64,000 nt of DNA from Nitrosomonas supralitoralis (GTDB taxonomy: Bacteria > Pseudomonadota > Gammaproteobacteria > Burkholderiales > Nitrosomonadaceae): positions 1-64,000 of the forward strand of contig NZ_PXXU01000009.1 in the NCBI RefSeq assembly GCF_003011925.2, read 5' to 3'. Shown in pieces: positions 37,565 through 46,094 of this stretch. Position 1 is the first letter of the stretch, and every line of letters starts with the position of its first letter. The translations under genes and the position numbers were made by a program. Under the pieces are notes generated by a model, which saw nothing but the letters and a program-made list of their open reading frames with translations, did not search any database and was not told the origin of the DNA.

Positions 37565-38658
37565 GCTATCGCTCTAATTCTGACCGGAATACGTTGTCTG
37601 CCGAATTGCCCAGCACATTGATCATAACGACCTGCAATTGCCGCATTACAATTTGTGCAACGTCCATCCGCAGTTAAGTGATATTGCTTAATTTCATACC
37701 AATCGCGCACGGTGGCTGCACTTCCGCAGGATGGACAAAAAGTGGTATCGCCCTCGATATAGTGCACATTACCGGTATATACATAGTTTAAACCGGCATT
37801 CAATGCAATATTGCGCGCCCTGATTACAGTTTCAGCCGGCGTTTGCGGTATATCGTTCAGTTTGTAATCAGGATGAAAGGCACTGAAGTGCAGCGGCACA
37901 TCGGCCCCCAATTCTTTGATGATCCACTCGCTCATCGCGCTGATTTCCTGATTTGAGTCATTTAAACCAGGTATCAGCAATGTCGTCAATTCAAGCCATA
38001 CATCAGTTTCATGTCTCAGATATTTTAAGGTATCTAACACCGGTTGCAGATGCGATCCAGTTTGCTTGATATAGAATTCTTCGGTAAATGCCTTAAGATC
38101 AACATTAGCGGCATCCATTTTGGCAAAAAAATCCCGGCGCGGTTCGGCATGGATATACCCCGCCGTCACTGCGACTGTCTTGATACCCGCAGCGTTACAA
38201 GCATCTGCCACATCCATCGCATATTCCGCAAAAATCACCGGATCGTTGTATGTAAATGCAACGCTTTTGCAACCATATTGTTTCGCACACTGCGCGATAG
38301 CCTCCGGACTGGCCTGGTCTAGCAATTTATCAAAGCTGCGGGATTTGGAAATATCCCAATTCTGACAGAACTTGCAGGCAAGATTACATCCTGCCGTGCC
38401 AAAAGATAAAATGCTGCTACCCGGAAAAAACTGATTTAATGGTTTTTTTTCAATGGGATCCACACAAAAACCGGATGAGCGCCCATATGTCGTCAGTACC
38501 ATGGCCGCACCAACGCGCCCACGAACAAAACACGCTCCACGTTGTCCATCATGCAGTTTGCAATCACGCGGACATAAATCACACTGAATTCGGCCATCGT
38601 CAAGCAAATGCCAATATTTAGCCGGATGTTGTTGAGAGGTGCTAATCGGTTCATCCAT
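37561..38658 (-). CDS. amrS: AmmeMemoRadiSam system radical SAM enzyme
   Basis: The 365-residue radical SAM protein, related to pyruvate formate-lyase activating enzymes, coordinates a 4Fe-4S cluster via Cys91, Cys95 and Cys98 (CNLACKFC). N-terminal CDLCPRDCKLHDGQRGACFVR is a second cysteine-rich motif of this family, and CPSC with CTNC near the C-terminus form a zinc- or cluster-like site. The system's three proteins (Memo, AMMECR1 and this enzyme) occur together widely; the reaction is still not established to my knowledge. It overlaps the AMMECR1 gene by 8 nt and the following hydrolase by 4 nt. Confidence 0.93.
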   Translation of the reverse strand: MDEPISTSQQHPAKYWHLLDDGRIQCDLCPRDCKLHDGQRGACFVRGRVGAAMVLTTYGRSSGFCVDPIEKKPLNQFFPGSSILSFGTAGCNLACKFCQNWDISKSRSFDKLLDQASPEAIAQCAKQYGCKSVAFTYNDPVIFAEYAMDVADACNAAGIKTVAVTAGYIHAEPRRDFFAKMDAANVDLKAFTEEFYIKQTGSHLQPVLDTLKYLRHETDVWLELTTLLIPGLNDSNQEISAMSEWIIKELGADVPLHFSAFHPDYKLNDIPQTPAETVIRARNIALNAGLNYVYTGNVHYIEGDTTFCPSCGSAATVRDWYEIKQYHLTADGRCTNCNAAIAGRYDQCAGQFGRQRIPVRIRAIA

Positions 38659-39247
38659 GTGTGAGCTCCTTAAAATTATCCTTTTCGCGCCATTTACTGA
38701 CAGTATATCGAGATAGCTTAATCTCTTCAGACCAGAAATCTTCGGCTAACCGTGCTTTCGATTTTAACTTAGCCAGAAATTGTTGGGGTTGAGGAAGGCT
38801 CTCCCATACTTGAGGCAGAAATGTACTGCGATGCGGCCCACATTCGAGCACAATGCCGTCAATATTCGGACGCAATTGTGACAGTACATCGACTTCGCTG
38901 TTAAAACCCAGCGGTTGCAATTGAGAGAGCAACGACACTTCGACTTCTATCGTATCGAGCTCTTCTTCCGCCAACGGTACGAAGCGTTGATCACGCAACG
39001 CAGCCAGGACGGCATTATTACTGACATCTTCAAGCAGCGGATCACATGCTTGCAGAGAACCGACACAGCCCCTTAGCTCACCATATTGGATTAAAGTAAC
39101 AAAGGTTGCTCCCGGTTTGTTAAGCCAAGACATATTTTCTTCCACCTCTGCCGCTGTGCAGGATACATGCAAAGCTTGTGCAATGGCCGTCCGTGCAATT
39201 TGCAGCAGAATCTTTCCCTGTTGAGCATTCTCCAGTAACATGATCAA
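38651..39247 (-). CDS. amrA: AmmeMemoRadiSam system protein A (AMMECR1 family)
   Basis: The 198-residue protein is of the AMMECR1 family, conserved from bacteria to humans. It shows the signature ATFVTLIQYGELRGCVGSLQA (about 48-68), with the invariant LRGCxG, then VSNNAVLAALRDQRFVPLAEEEL and a SxFLPQVWESLPQPQQFLAKLK end. The function is unknown; a catalytic role for the LRGC cysteine is suspected. It overlaps the Memo stop by 4 nt (ATGA) and AmrS by 8 nt. Confidence 0.93.
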   Translation of the reverse strand: MIMLLENAQQGKILLQIARTAIAQALHVSCTAAEVEENMSWLNKPGATFVTLIQYGELRGCVGSLQACDPLLEDVSNNAVLAALRDQRFVPLAEEELDTIEVEVSLLSQLQPLGFNSEVDVLSQLRPNIDGIVLECGPHRSTFLPQVWESLPQPQQFLAKLKSKARLAEDFWSEEIKLSRYTVSKWREKDNFKELTHG

Positions 39248-40038
39248 ACCTTCCTTGAATTAAATGCAATGGCCGCATAACCCACCACTTGATCTCTAGA
39301 TCCCGCAGTATCGCCAGAATTCCTCAGATCCAGCAAATGCGCCGTCAGGTGGTGCTTCTGAGCTGCGATGATCAAGCCGTTAATAACTCTGCTCCCACAG
39401 GCATGATCTTGTACTATCGGTTGTTGCAGTTGCAATATCGATTGCACTGTTTGCTCGTCGATACGTTGTGCAGTTGCATAGGGTAAATAATGCGACAAGT
39501 CCGAGCTGATCACGATCAACGTTTCGTCACCGCCCCACAGATAATCCAATACTTCAGCAACTTCTTCGGCTGAAGCCATGCCAACCGCCAATGGCAGCAG
39601 GGTAAAGTCACCTAATACACTTTGTAGAAACGGAAGCTGTACTTCCAAAGAATGTTCCAATGTATGCGCTGCTTCGCTTACGCCCACTTGCGGTAAGTGG
39701 GCGATTGCGTTAACTAAATGTGCATCCACTTTTACGTTGCCCAGCGGTGTAGAGAAACTATCCACGCCTGGTAAAGCCAAGCCATGTATGGCTACCCGAT
39801 GCACTGGCCCTAGCAATACCACACGCTGAATGTTTGCTGCGAGCGCACGTAAGGTGACATAAGCCGTTGCCGCGATAGCACCTGAATATTGATATCCGGC
39901 GTGTGGAACAATTAACGCTTTTGGATTGAAGTCCTGTTGATTCGCTTTTTCAAGCAAAGATTGCACGTCCTGCCTTAATTGCTGTACATCAGCTGAATAA
40001 AACAAACCGGCGACTGCAGGGGAACGAATAGTTGTCAT
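39244..40038 (-). CDS. amrB: AmmeMemoRadiSam system protein B (Memo family)
   Basis: The 264-residue protein belongs to the MEMO1 family, structurally like non-haem iron aromatic ring-cleaving dioxygenases. Family marks are RSPAVAGLFYSADVQQL, LIVPHAGYQYSGAIAATAY with a metal-site His, VLLGPVHRVAIHGLALP, AHTLEHSLEVQLPFLQ, and VISSDLSHYLPYATA. It is the first gene of the operon amrB-amrA-amrS-hydrolase, each overlapping the next. Confidence 0.93.
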   Translation of the reverse strand: MTTIRSPAVAGLFYSADVQQLRQDVQSLLEKANQQDFNPKALIVPHAGYQYSGAIAATAYVTLRALAANIQRVVLLGPVHRVAIHGLALPGVDSFSTPLGNVKVDAHLVNAIAHLPQVGVSEAAHTLEHSLEVQLPFLQSVLGDFTLLPLAVGMASAEEVAEVLDYLWGGDETLIVISSDLSHYLPYATAQRIDEQTVQSILQLQQPIVQDHACGSRVINGLIIAAQKHHLTAHLLDLRNSGDTAGSRDQVVGYAAIAFNSRKV

Positions 40039-40235
40039 AATGCATTCTCTTGTTGATTCACGCTATCATTATCAGACAGGGAATCAAGCAATAAATTGCA
40101 GCTATCTAACTAACTGACACACAATTTCTTTATTGAATTCACTATTGTTTCAATAAACTTGGTTCCATATTGTCAAAAACAAAATGTAACCTTAGCAAGT
40201 GTTGCAACTTCAAGACTTAACAATAATAAACCTGA

Positions 40236-41486
40236 CTACCAACCATCCCGATAAATAGTCATAAGTTTGATCGCATTTTCGGCTAGCTGGTCAATACTAT
40301 GGCGGCCAAGTCTCAAATCTTTCAGATCCGCCTGACGATTTGGCAAAATTTCTCTCGATTTAAAATCAAATTGAATCAAGGGTGTGACATGATGAGAATT
40401 TAAATATATCTTTCCAGTTTTATCGGTATTAGAAAACGGGTCATGAATATCGACAATCACATAAATTAAATCTTGAAGCTGTTCTTTGGTGAGTGAAATC
40501 GTATAGGTATCAAAGAAATGATCAGGAACAGGGGAAGAATTAAAAGCAAATGTTTCCAATCCCAGAACAGCGCCAATCGCTTGCGCTAATCCACCACCTA
40601 AAGAATGCCCTGCCACGGTAATTTTTGCGCCAGGGTGCCGATTGACCACATCTTGAGCAAATCTAAATGCATCTTTAAATTGATCACTCACGGTACCCGT
40701 GCCTATGGCAGCATCTGCAATGGCATCGCGCGCAGTATCTTCCAATTCCTTAAACGAGCAAGGAAAGCTGCAGGTTTCCGTGCCACGAAATACCAGTGCT
40801 AACTCACTGGTATCACGGTTCATGAACACGCCTGCATCCATTCCCGAGCTTTTTCCATTGGATTCAATCAATTCCCAGGAGCCTACCGCAACATTATCAA
40901 AATCATAGATCGCATCAGCGAGTTGCGCATAAGGAATAGACCGTACCAGTAAGTCAACCGCACGCCGTTCATTTGGAAACAACATGCCATAGGGTTTCCA
41001 AGTGACATTGGGCACATACTCGGGATTGTTATACAGCGCGACTGAATTCAGCTCAAATACTGAAACTGCATCTACGGTCGCATCATCGCCATCTGTCACC
41101 CAGTTTAAACTGACAGCATATCGCTCAGTTCCATAAAGCTTGGGAACATTAACCTTAGGTAAGGTCAGCACACCGTTTAGAAGGGAGAAAGTTGGGCTAT
41201 GCGACTCGGAATCATCGTCAAACTCAGTGCTTAACAATATAAATCGGTTCGGATTATCCGCACCCTGCCACTGCAACAACGCTTTATATAATTGATCGCC
41301 AGATGAATCGGTCACGATGATTTTTTGTAAACATACTAACCCGTTGGATTCAATAAACGTAACCGGGGCTGTCAAATTGACGCATTCATCCGGTAATGCG
41401 TTGACTGCGGACACTGCAAGGATCAGTCCAGCAGCGCTGATCAGTCTGACTAAATTGAGATACCACTTTTTCATTAATTGACTCAT
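40236..41486 (-). CDS. Secreted class 3 lipase
   Basis: The 416-residue exported lipase or esterase has a signal peptide (about 10-31, ending VNAL), an N-terminal beta-rich part (to about 150) and a class 3 lipase domain. The catalytic Ser lies in VAGHSLGGGLAQA, the Asp probably in IVDIHDPFSN and the His in NSHHVTPL. ALVFRGTETCSFPC marks the beginning of the fold. It is read on the same strand as the ApbE gene, 64 bp downstream, so it may be the tail of that cluster. Substrate unknown. Confidence 0.85.
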   Translation of the reverse strand: MSQLMKKWYLNLVRLISAAGLILAVSAVNALPDECVNLTAPVTFIESNGLVCLQKIIVTDSSGDQLYKALLQWQGADNPNRFILLSTEFDDDSESHSPTFSLLNGVLTLPKVNVPKLYGTERYAVSLNWVTDGDDATVDAVSVFELNSVALYNNPEYVPNVTWKPYGMLFPNERRAVDLLVRSIPYAQLADAIYDFDNVAVGSWELIESNGKSSGMDAGVFMNRDTSELALVFRGTETCSFPCSFKELEDTARDAIADAAIGTGTVSDQFKDAFRFAQDVVNRHPGAKITVAGHSLGGGLAQAIGAVLGLETFAFNSSPVPDHFFDTYTISLTKEQLQDLIYVIVDIHDPFSNTDKTGKIYLNSHHVTPLIQFDFKSREILPNRQADLKDLRLGRHSIDQLAENAIKLMTIYRDGW

Positions 41487-41550
41487 GGGTTGGTTAAATC
41501 ATAAACCCTAACAGGATAACCCTTATTCAGAATATATGTGGACTTAAGTA

Positions 41551-42471
41551 TTATATTTCAGCCCTCTCTAACAGAGACCCTCCGGATTCCCCGCTCACAT
41601 TAACCCACAAGTGCGGCAAACCCAGTGTATTTAACCACTCAGCTCCAGCTTCCCCTTTCAACATACCAATGGTTGATGCACTGCCAGCAACGACACAGAA
41701 TTCACCCAGCACGCTGACCGCCGCCATATAATGTACCGGCCAACCGGTTTTAGGATTGAGCACATGGCCGTAACGAATACCGTTCAGTGTGATACAACGC
41801 TCATAATCCCCACTACTCGCCAATGCTCCTGTATGCAATAACAGTGTTTGCAATACCCCATCCGGATTTCGAGGATGACGGATGGCAACACGCCAAGGGC
41901 TGCCGTCCTGATGCGGACCAATTACTCTAATATCGCCCCCCAGATTAATCAGTCCATGGTGTATGCCAGCATCCCAGCATAATGAAGCAGCGCGATCGAC
42001 GGCATATTCCTTGACGACACCGCCAAAATCAATTTCCATTTCCGCAGCAGTGAACTGCAGAACTGGACGCTGCCAGCTAATTCTATGCCAACCGATTTTA
42101 TTCAAAAGAGCTCTAATTGCTTCCGGAGCAGGTATATTTCCTGACTTGAAGTTCCAGGCGCGACGCAGAATTCCGGAAGTAATATCAAACAAACCATCGC
42201 TTTGCTGATAACAAGTGTCCGCATAATCAAGTAATCCGGCAGTTTCATCATCCACACGGATATGCCCACCTTGCGCTGCAATGCGGTTTATTTCGGACAG
42301 AAAACTGTCTGCCCGATAACGAGAGTACTTTGCTTCAAGGCGATGCACATCATTCATAGCCAATTTGGCTGTACGCGCGGCCTTCATTTTGTGACTGGCA
42401 TAAAGCTGAATCGCGCAAGGCGAGCCCATTGCGCTGAAAGCAAAATGATAGTACTTTAACTGCGCCATCAC
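41551..42471 (-). CDS. apbE: FAD:protein FMN transferase (ApbE)
   Basis: ApbE attaches FMN from FAD to a Thr or Ser of a target protein. The 306 residues show SAMGSPCAIQLYA at the start, DGLFDITSGILRRAW, EIDFGGVVKEYAVDRAAS, LINLGGDIRVIG, VAIRHPRNP and HVLNPKTGWPV, which form the FAD and Mg sites. Unlike typical ApbE it has no visible signal peptide or lipobox, so cytoplasmic modification before export, or a non-standard export route, must be considered. It lies 43 bp after the DUF3570 gene, whose product carries a matching acceptor motif (T113). Confidence 0.93.
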   Translation of the reverse strand: MMAQLKYYHFAFSAMGSPCAIQLYASHKMKAARTAKLAMNDVHRLEAKYSRYRADSFLSEINRIAAQGGHIRVDDETAGLLDYADTCYQQSDGLFDITSGILRRAWNFKSGNIPAPEAIRALLNKIGWHRISWQRPVLQFTAAEMEIDFGGVVKEYAVDRAASLCWDAGIHHGLINLGGDIRVIGPHQDGSPWRVAIRHPRNPDGVLQTLLLHTGALASSGDYERCITLNGIRYGHVLNPKTGWPVHYMAAVSVLGEFCVVAGSASTIGMLKGEAGAEWLNTLGLPHLWVNVSGESGGSLLERAEI

Positions 42472-42514
42472 AAATTACTCGCCCAATAAAACATAGCGTA
42501 ATGACTCAATCCAT

Positions 42515-45229
42515 TTAGAACTCATAACTCCAGGTTGCCGACAACATTCCCTGCCGATCAAGCTGATATCCATTAAAGTCGCTCCTGATCGGTTGCAGCC
42601 ATTCTAATCCTAGCTGGTTCCCGGCAAAACGTCCGCCAAGAATCCGAACGTTCACACCAAATCCCATATCAAAGAATTGCCCGCCATAATTGGACGGAAA
42701 ATCCATCGGGCCGATACGCGCGTTAAATTTATTAAAATCCCGATGAATCGCATCCTGCCAAGTGTAAGCACCACGTATCGTGGCAGTCAGCCAATGCTTC
42801 AAATCATAACCACCCCAGGTTGTAGCCTGAAACTGGTCACCCAAGCGATAACCTGATTTATTCTGCTCTTCCAAACGCTTGATACCGCTGAATTGCGTAC
42901 CCCATGACCAGCGGTTGTATTCACCCGCATAAGTCAGGCTTGGGGTAAAATCCCAGGTACCGCTGCCCAGTTGCATGCCAAAATGGATCAAGCCACCATC
43001 AATCTTAGCGATGCGGCGCAGCTCGATATCCACTTTTCCTGTGGGCGCGCTGAATCCGAGATTCGCGTGCACACGATGACCGGGAATGTCCAGCAATTTT
43101 ATCATCGATGAGAAATAGGTATCGCCCACTGCACCGGTTTCATGCCCGGCTGCGCCTGTGTGTTCATGCACACCCGGCCTAGGAGGCGGAGCTCCGTCCA
43201 GCCTGCGCAAATTCATATCCATGTCCATGAAGGTCGGCATCAACATGACATTGAGCCAATGGGTCGGTGCATACATAAGGTCCACCATATGCATACGCAT
43301 GTTCATGAATGTCGGTACAAACCGGCAAAGCCCGATATCGCTGCAACCCTGATCAACGATAGTTTGATCATTTACCGTCTGGGTGCCATGCATCATATTT
43401 CCACCGGTCCAATTGTACATAAACCGATAACCTGCCATGAAATCTCCAGCCTTGTCGAGCATGTGACCAAACATGATACCTGCGGGAGGAATTTTGTGAT
43501 GCTGATGTGAAGTAGCATGAGAATGTGATTCAGAAGACCCACCAGACGTACCCATCGGTGGTAATGTCGCGGGTTCAATATCGAACTTTATCGCCGCATT
43601 CGCCACATAGTAGTCAAAATCTGCAAAACTGTTGCTTCCACCGCCGCCGATCTGCATTGAGCTGGCACGGGTATAGTATTCAAAACCGGCCTCCAGCGCG
43701 ACACCTTTGCCAAGCGTCTTACTCAATATTACCCCGCCGCTTAATGCGCCAAAGCCTGCCAAGCGGTGATCACTGGAAAAATGATCGGGTAATTTTCCAG
43801 AGTCGTATGATGTCATTTTAGGTGCGGCATTCACTGAAAAATCCACCGCATTGCCATTTTGATCAACCAGATCAAACTGCGTCTCACCAAAATACTGTTT
43901 AGTTAGATTATTCTGATCAACCCAGACTTTTCTTCCCAAACTATCAATTTCCTGTTTACTAAAAGCTTGCTGAGAAAACAAATAGGGTCGATAAAAACTG
44001 GCAGAATCTTGCGAGTAATAACGAATCCGGGGTGTCAACGTCCATCCGCCACCAATCGGTTGCACCCAACTGGCATCGAAAGTATGCGTATTCACCCCCC
44101 AATCGTCAACCGACAGTCGATACCCTAGATGCATTGCCGCATTGAATGGGCTGATATATTGAATGTATTTGGCATTTAAAGCGATTTGATTGCGAATATT
44201 GGGACGTTGTTCGATAAAGGCACGCACATCTCCACTAATTAAACTATTGTTTAATTGAGCCGGATCAATAAAAATAATCGATGTCGCCTTATAAGGATTT
44301 TCCAGGAATCCAGAGCTATGCGTGTAACCCACATTAGCATCAATCAACGCATTTTTTGTCAACACCTGGGTTAGCCCCACGTTCGCCACCCAGTCTTTCC
44401 GGTCTCCTCGCAGAATCTCAGAACCATCACGTCTCACTATTTGCTGCGCGTAAGCTTGTTTAGTGATATATGGCGATGAATCATGATCCAGAATTGCGCC
44501 GATTTCGCTGCTGGTGTAGCCACCACCAAATTTAACACTGGTGAGTTTCTGATTAAAATCCAGACGACCACCTATATTACCAAAACTTGATTGATAATCT
44601 CTTTCACGGGAGAATCCCCCTCCCACATTCATAGCCGCTTCATTCCATTCATAACTTAAGCCAAAATTAGCTTGGCGACGTGTTTCCGGAGAAGCTGATG
44701 ACATGACCAGGACCGATCGGGTATCGATACCGCCCACTAATTGTTTGGTGATGGGATCTCGTCCGATAGGATTTAAATCATGGTCTAAAAGAACCTGACT
44801 ATTGGCTAACGGAGAGGCCCCGACGACTACCCCATTAACTGTATAGGGGCGATTACCGCCATCGGTAGCCAATGGCGTCGTAGTGACTGGAGTTGCTCCC
44901 GACCAGGTATCTTGGGTATAACCAAACGTGAATTTGAAGCGATCAGTGAACGAGAAAACCCCACTGCCGTGCAAAACATCTGCTGAAATAGGTTTTAAAT
45001 TATTGGGAGCACCAAACAGATTGCGTTCACCTTCCTGGTAACGGCTATATTGAAAATTAACCCGGTCTTGACCGGCCGCATGTCCCGGTGATAATAATAA
45101 ACCGGGCAATACCATTGCCGCGGATGTAAGCGCCTGGAGTGTATTCCTTGGCTTTACTGATGAGGTTATTTCCGGGAGAGGGATTGGCTGACAGCCACGT
45201 TGACGCCGAGGCTTACTATTTCGCTGCAA
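42515..45229 (-). CDS. DUF3570 outer-membrane protein fused to a second His/Met-rich barrel domain
   Basis: The 904-residue exported protein has a long signal region (about 28-52, ending HAA). Residues about 55-560 are DUF3570 (NFQYSRYQEGERNLFGA and TFGYTQDTW). D107-T-W-S-G-A-T113 matches the D-x-x-[ST]-[GS]-A-T motif where ApbE puts FMN on the Thr. About 566-577 is a His-rich linker (HSHATSHQHHK). The rest (about 580-904) resembles a second outer-membrane transporter-like barrel, rich in His and Met (MRMHMVDLMY, FMDMDMNL, HEHTGAAGHETG), suggesting copper binding, and ends WSYEF like an outer-membrane barrel. DUF3570 proteins are usually about 400 residues; here the two parts are one protein. 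It follows the DUF4266 lipoprotein by 39 bp. Confidence 0.88.
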   Translation of the reverse strand: MQRNSKPRRQRGCQPIPLPEITSSVKPRNTLQALTSAAMVLPGLLLSPGHAAGQDRVNFQYSRYQEGERNLFGAPNNLKPISADVLHGSGVFSFTDRFKFTFGYTQDTWSGATPVTTTPLATDGGNRPYTVNGVVVGASPLANSQVLLDHDLNPIGRDPITKQLVGGIDTRSVLVMSSASPETRRQANFGLSYEWNEAAMNVGGGFSRERDYQSSFGNIGGRLDFNQKLTSVKFGGGYTSSEIGAILDHDSSPYITKQAYAQQIVRRDGSEILRGDRKDWVANVGLTQVLTKNALIDANVGYTHSSGFLENPYKATSIIFIDPAQLNNSLISGDVRAFIEQRPNIRNQIALNAKYIQYISPFNAAMHLGYRLSVDDWGVNTHTFDASWVQPIGGGWTLTPRIRYYSQDSASFYRPYLFSQQAFSKQEIDSLGRKVWVDQNNLTKQYFGETQFDLVDQNGNAVDFSVNAAPKMTSYDSGKLPDHFSSDHRLAGFGALSGGVILSKTLGKGVALEAGFEYYTRASSMQIGGGGSNSFADFDYYVANAAIKFDIEPATLPPMGTSGGSSESHSHATSHQHHKIPPAGIMFGHMLDKAGDFMAGYRFMYNWTGGNMMHGTQTVNDQTIVDQGCSDIGLCRFVPTFMNMRMHMVDLMYAPTHWLNVMLMPTFMDMDMNLRRLDGAPPPRPGVHEHTGAAGHETGAVGDTYFSSMIKLLDIPGHRVHANLGFSAPTGKVDIELRRIAKIDGGLIHFGMQLGSGTWDFTPSLTYAGEYNRWSWGTQFSGIKRLEEQNKSGYRLGDQFQATTWGGYDLKHWLTATIRGAYTWQDAIHRDFNKFNARIGPMDFPSNYGGQFFDMGFGVNVRILGGRFAGNQLGLEWLQPIRSDFNGYQLDRQGMLSATWSYEF

Positions 45230-45268
45230 ATTGTGTTTACCTCAATTGCCGATCCGAAATGGATCAGC

Positions 45269-45520
45269 TTAATAACAGCCACAACCTCCACCGCCGGAAG
45301 AGGATTTATGACTCGGTGCTGCTTCCCGGCTACTATAGTTATGGGATTGCATTTCGCTTTGCAAAGGATAAGGATCAATTTCCATTTGCGTTTTTGCCAG
45401 ATTACCGCGCTCCCATGGAGCTACGCTCACACAAGCTGTCAAAAAAATACATGCTATAAAGATATAACAGCGTGCAATTATAGCTCTAATATTTAGTTTA
45501 ATCATGGGAGATATAGACAT
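45269..45520 (-). CDS. DUF4266 lipoprotein
   Basis: I start at the ATG at 45520 (83 residues) since AGGA lies just upstream; the TTG at 45535 would add five residues. The lipobox is FLTAC. The mature protein begins CVSVAPWERGNLAKTQM, the DUF4266 hallmark (PWERG.LA), continues HNYSSREAA and ends with the family's glycine-cysteine tail, GGGGCGCY. The two C-terminal cysteines could bind metal or exchange disulfides. It is always found by DUF3570 and often by a thioredoxin, as here (22 bp after the TlpA gene). Function unknown. Confidence 0.85.
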   Translation of the reverse strand: MSISPMIKLNIRAIIARCYIFIACIFLTACVSVAPWERGNLAKTQMEIDPYPLQSEMQSHNYSSREAAPSHKSSSGGGGCGCY

Positions 45521-45542
45521 TGCAAATCCTGACAACTGGAAC

Positions 45543-46040
45543 TCATTCCTTCAGCAGTTGCGTAATCAAGGCACGTAACTTTTCTGATTCACCCGTACGA
45601 AACCCTTGATGAATATGACGAACATTACCATTGCGATCAATCAAAAAGGAAGTTGGCATTGCCATTAACTCAAATTCTTTGGCACATTGTTTACTGAGAT
45701 CGGCCACAATCGAAAAATCAACCGGATTCTTGGCAAGGAATGCTTGCGCATCGACAACTTTCTCATCCAGATTGATACCGACCACATGTAAACCTTCATC
45801 CTTCAAATCCTGATCCAGTTGATTCAGAAAAGGAAAAGACTTTATGCAGGGCGGACACCATGAGGCCCAGAAATCCATGTATACCACCTTACCTTTCAAT
45901 TCCTGCAGATTATAGGTTGGATCCCCGTCCAATGTAGTAAATTGACATGAAGCTGATGCTTGTTCCAGCTGTTCTGCTAATAATGGCCCTGTAAACAGAA
46001 GCAGTACAAAAGCAAAACAAGATAATTTTATATTTTTCAT
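45543..46040 (-). CDS. TlpA-like periplasmic thioredoxin
   Basis: The start at 46040 (165 residues) is preceded by GAGGTGG at suitable spacing. A signal peptide (about 5-22, ending LLA) leads to a TlpA/ResA-type thioredoxin fold with the redox motif FWASWCPPCIKSFPF and the cis-proline AMPTSFLIDR. A further cysteine pair lies near the N-terminus (SASCQF) and in the helix (KQCAKEF). It would reduce or isomerise disulfides in the periplasm, with the DUF4266/DUF3570 proteins the likely clients by context. Confidence 0.92.
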   Translation of the reverse strand: MKNIKLSCFAFVLLLFTGPLLAEQLEQASASCQFTTLDGDPTYNLQELKGKVVYMDFWASWCPPCIKSFPFLNQLDQDLKDEGLHVVGINLDEKVVDAQAFLAKNPVDFSIVADLSKQCAKEFELMAMPTSFLIDRNGNVRHIHQGFRTGESEKLRALITQLLKE

Positions 46041-46094
46041 AGTTAAAACCACCTCAATGATCTCAAAGCGCTCTTATGTAAACTAATATGACCG

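Noticed and set aside
40129-40157. TTTATTGAA / TTCAATAAA inverted repeat upstream of amrB
   Set aside because: A low-complexity AT-rich palindrome; too easily due to chance to call an operator.
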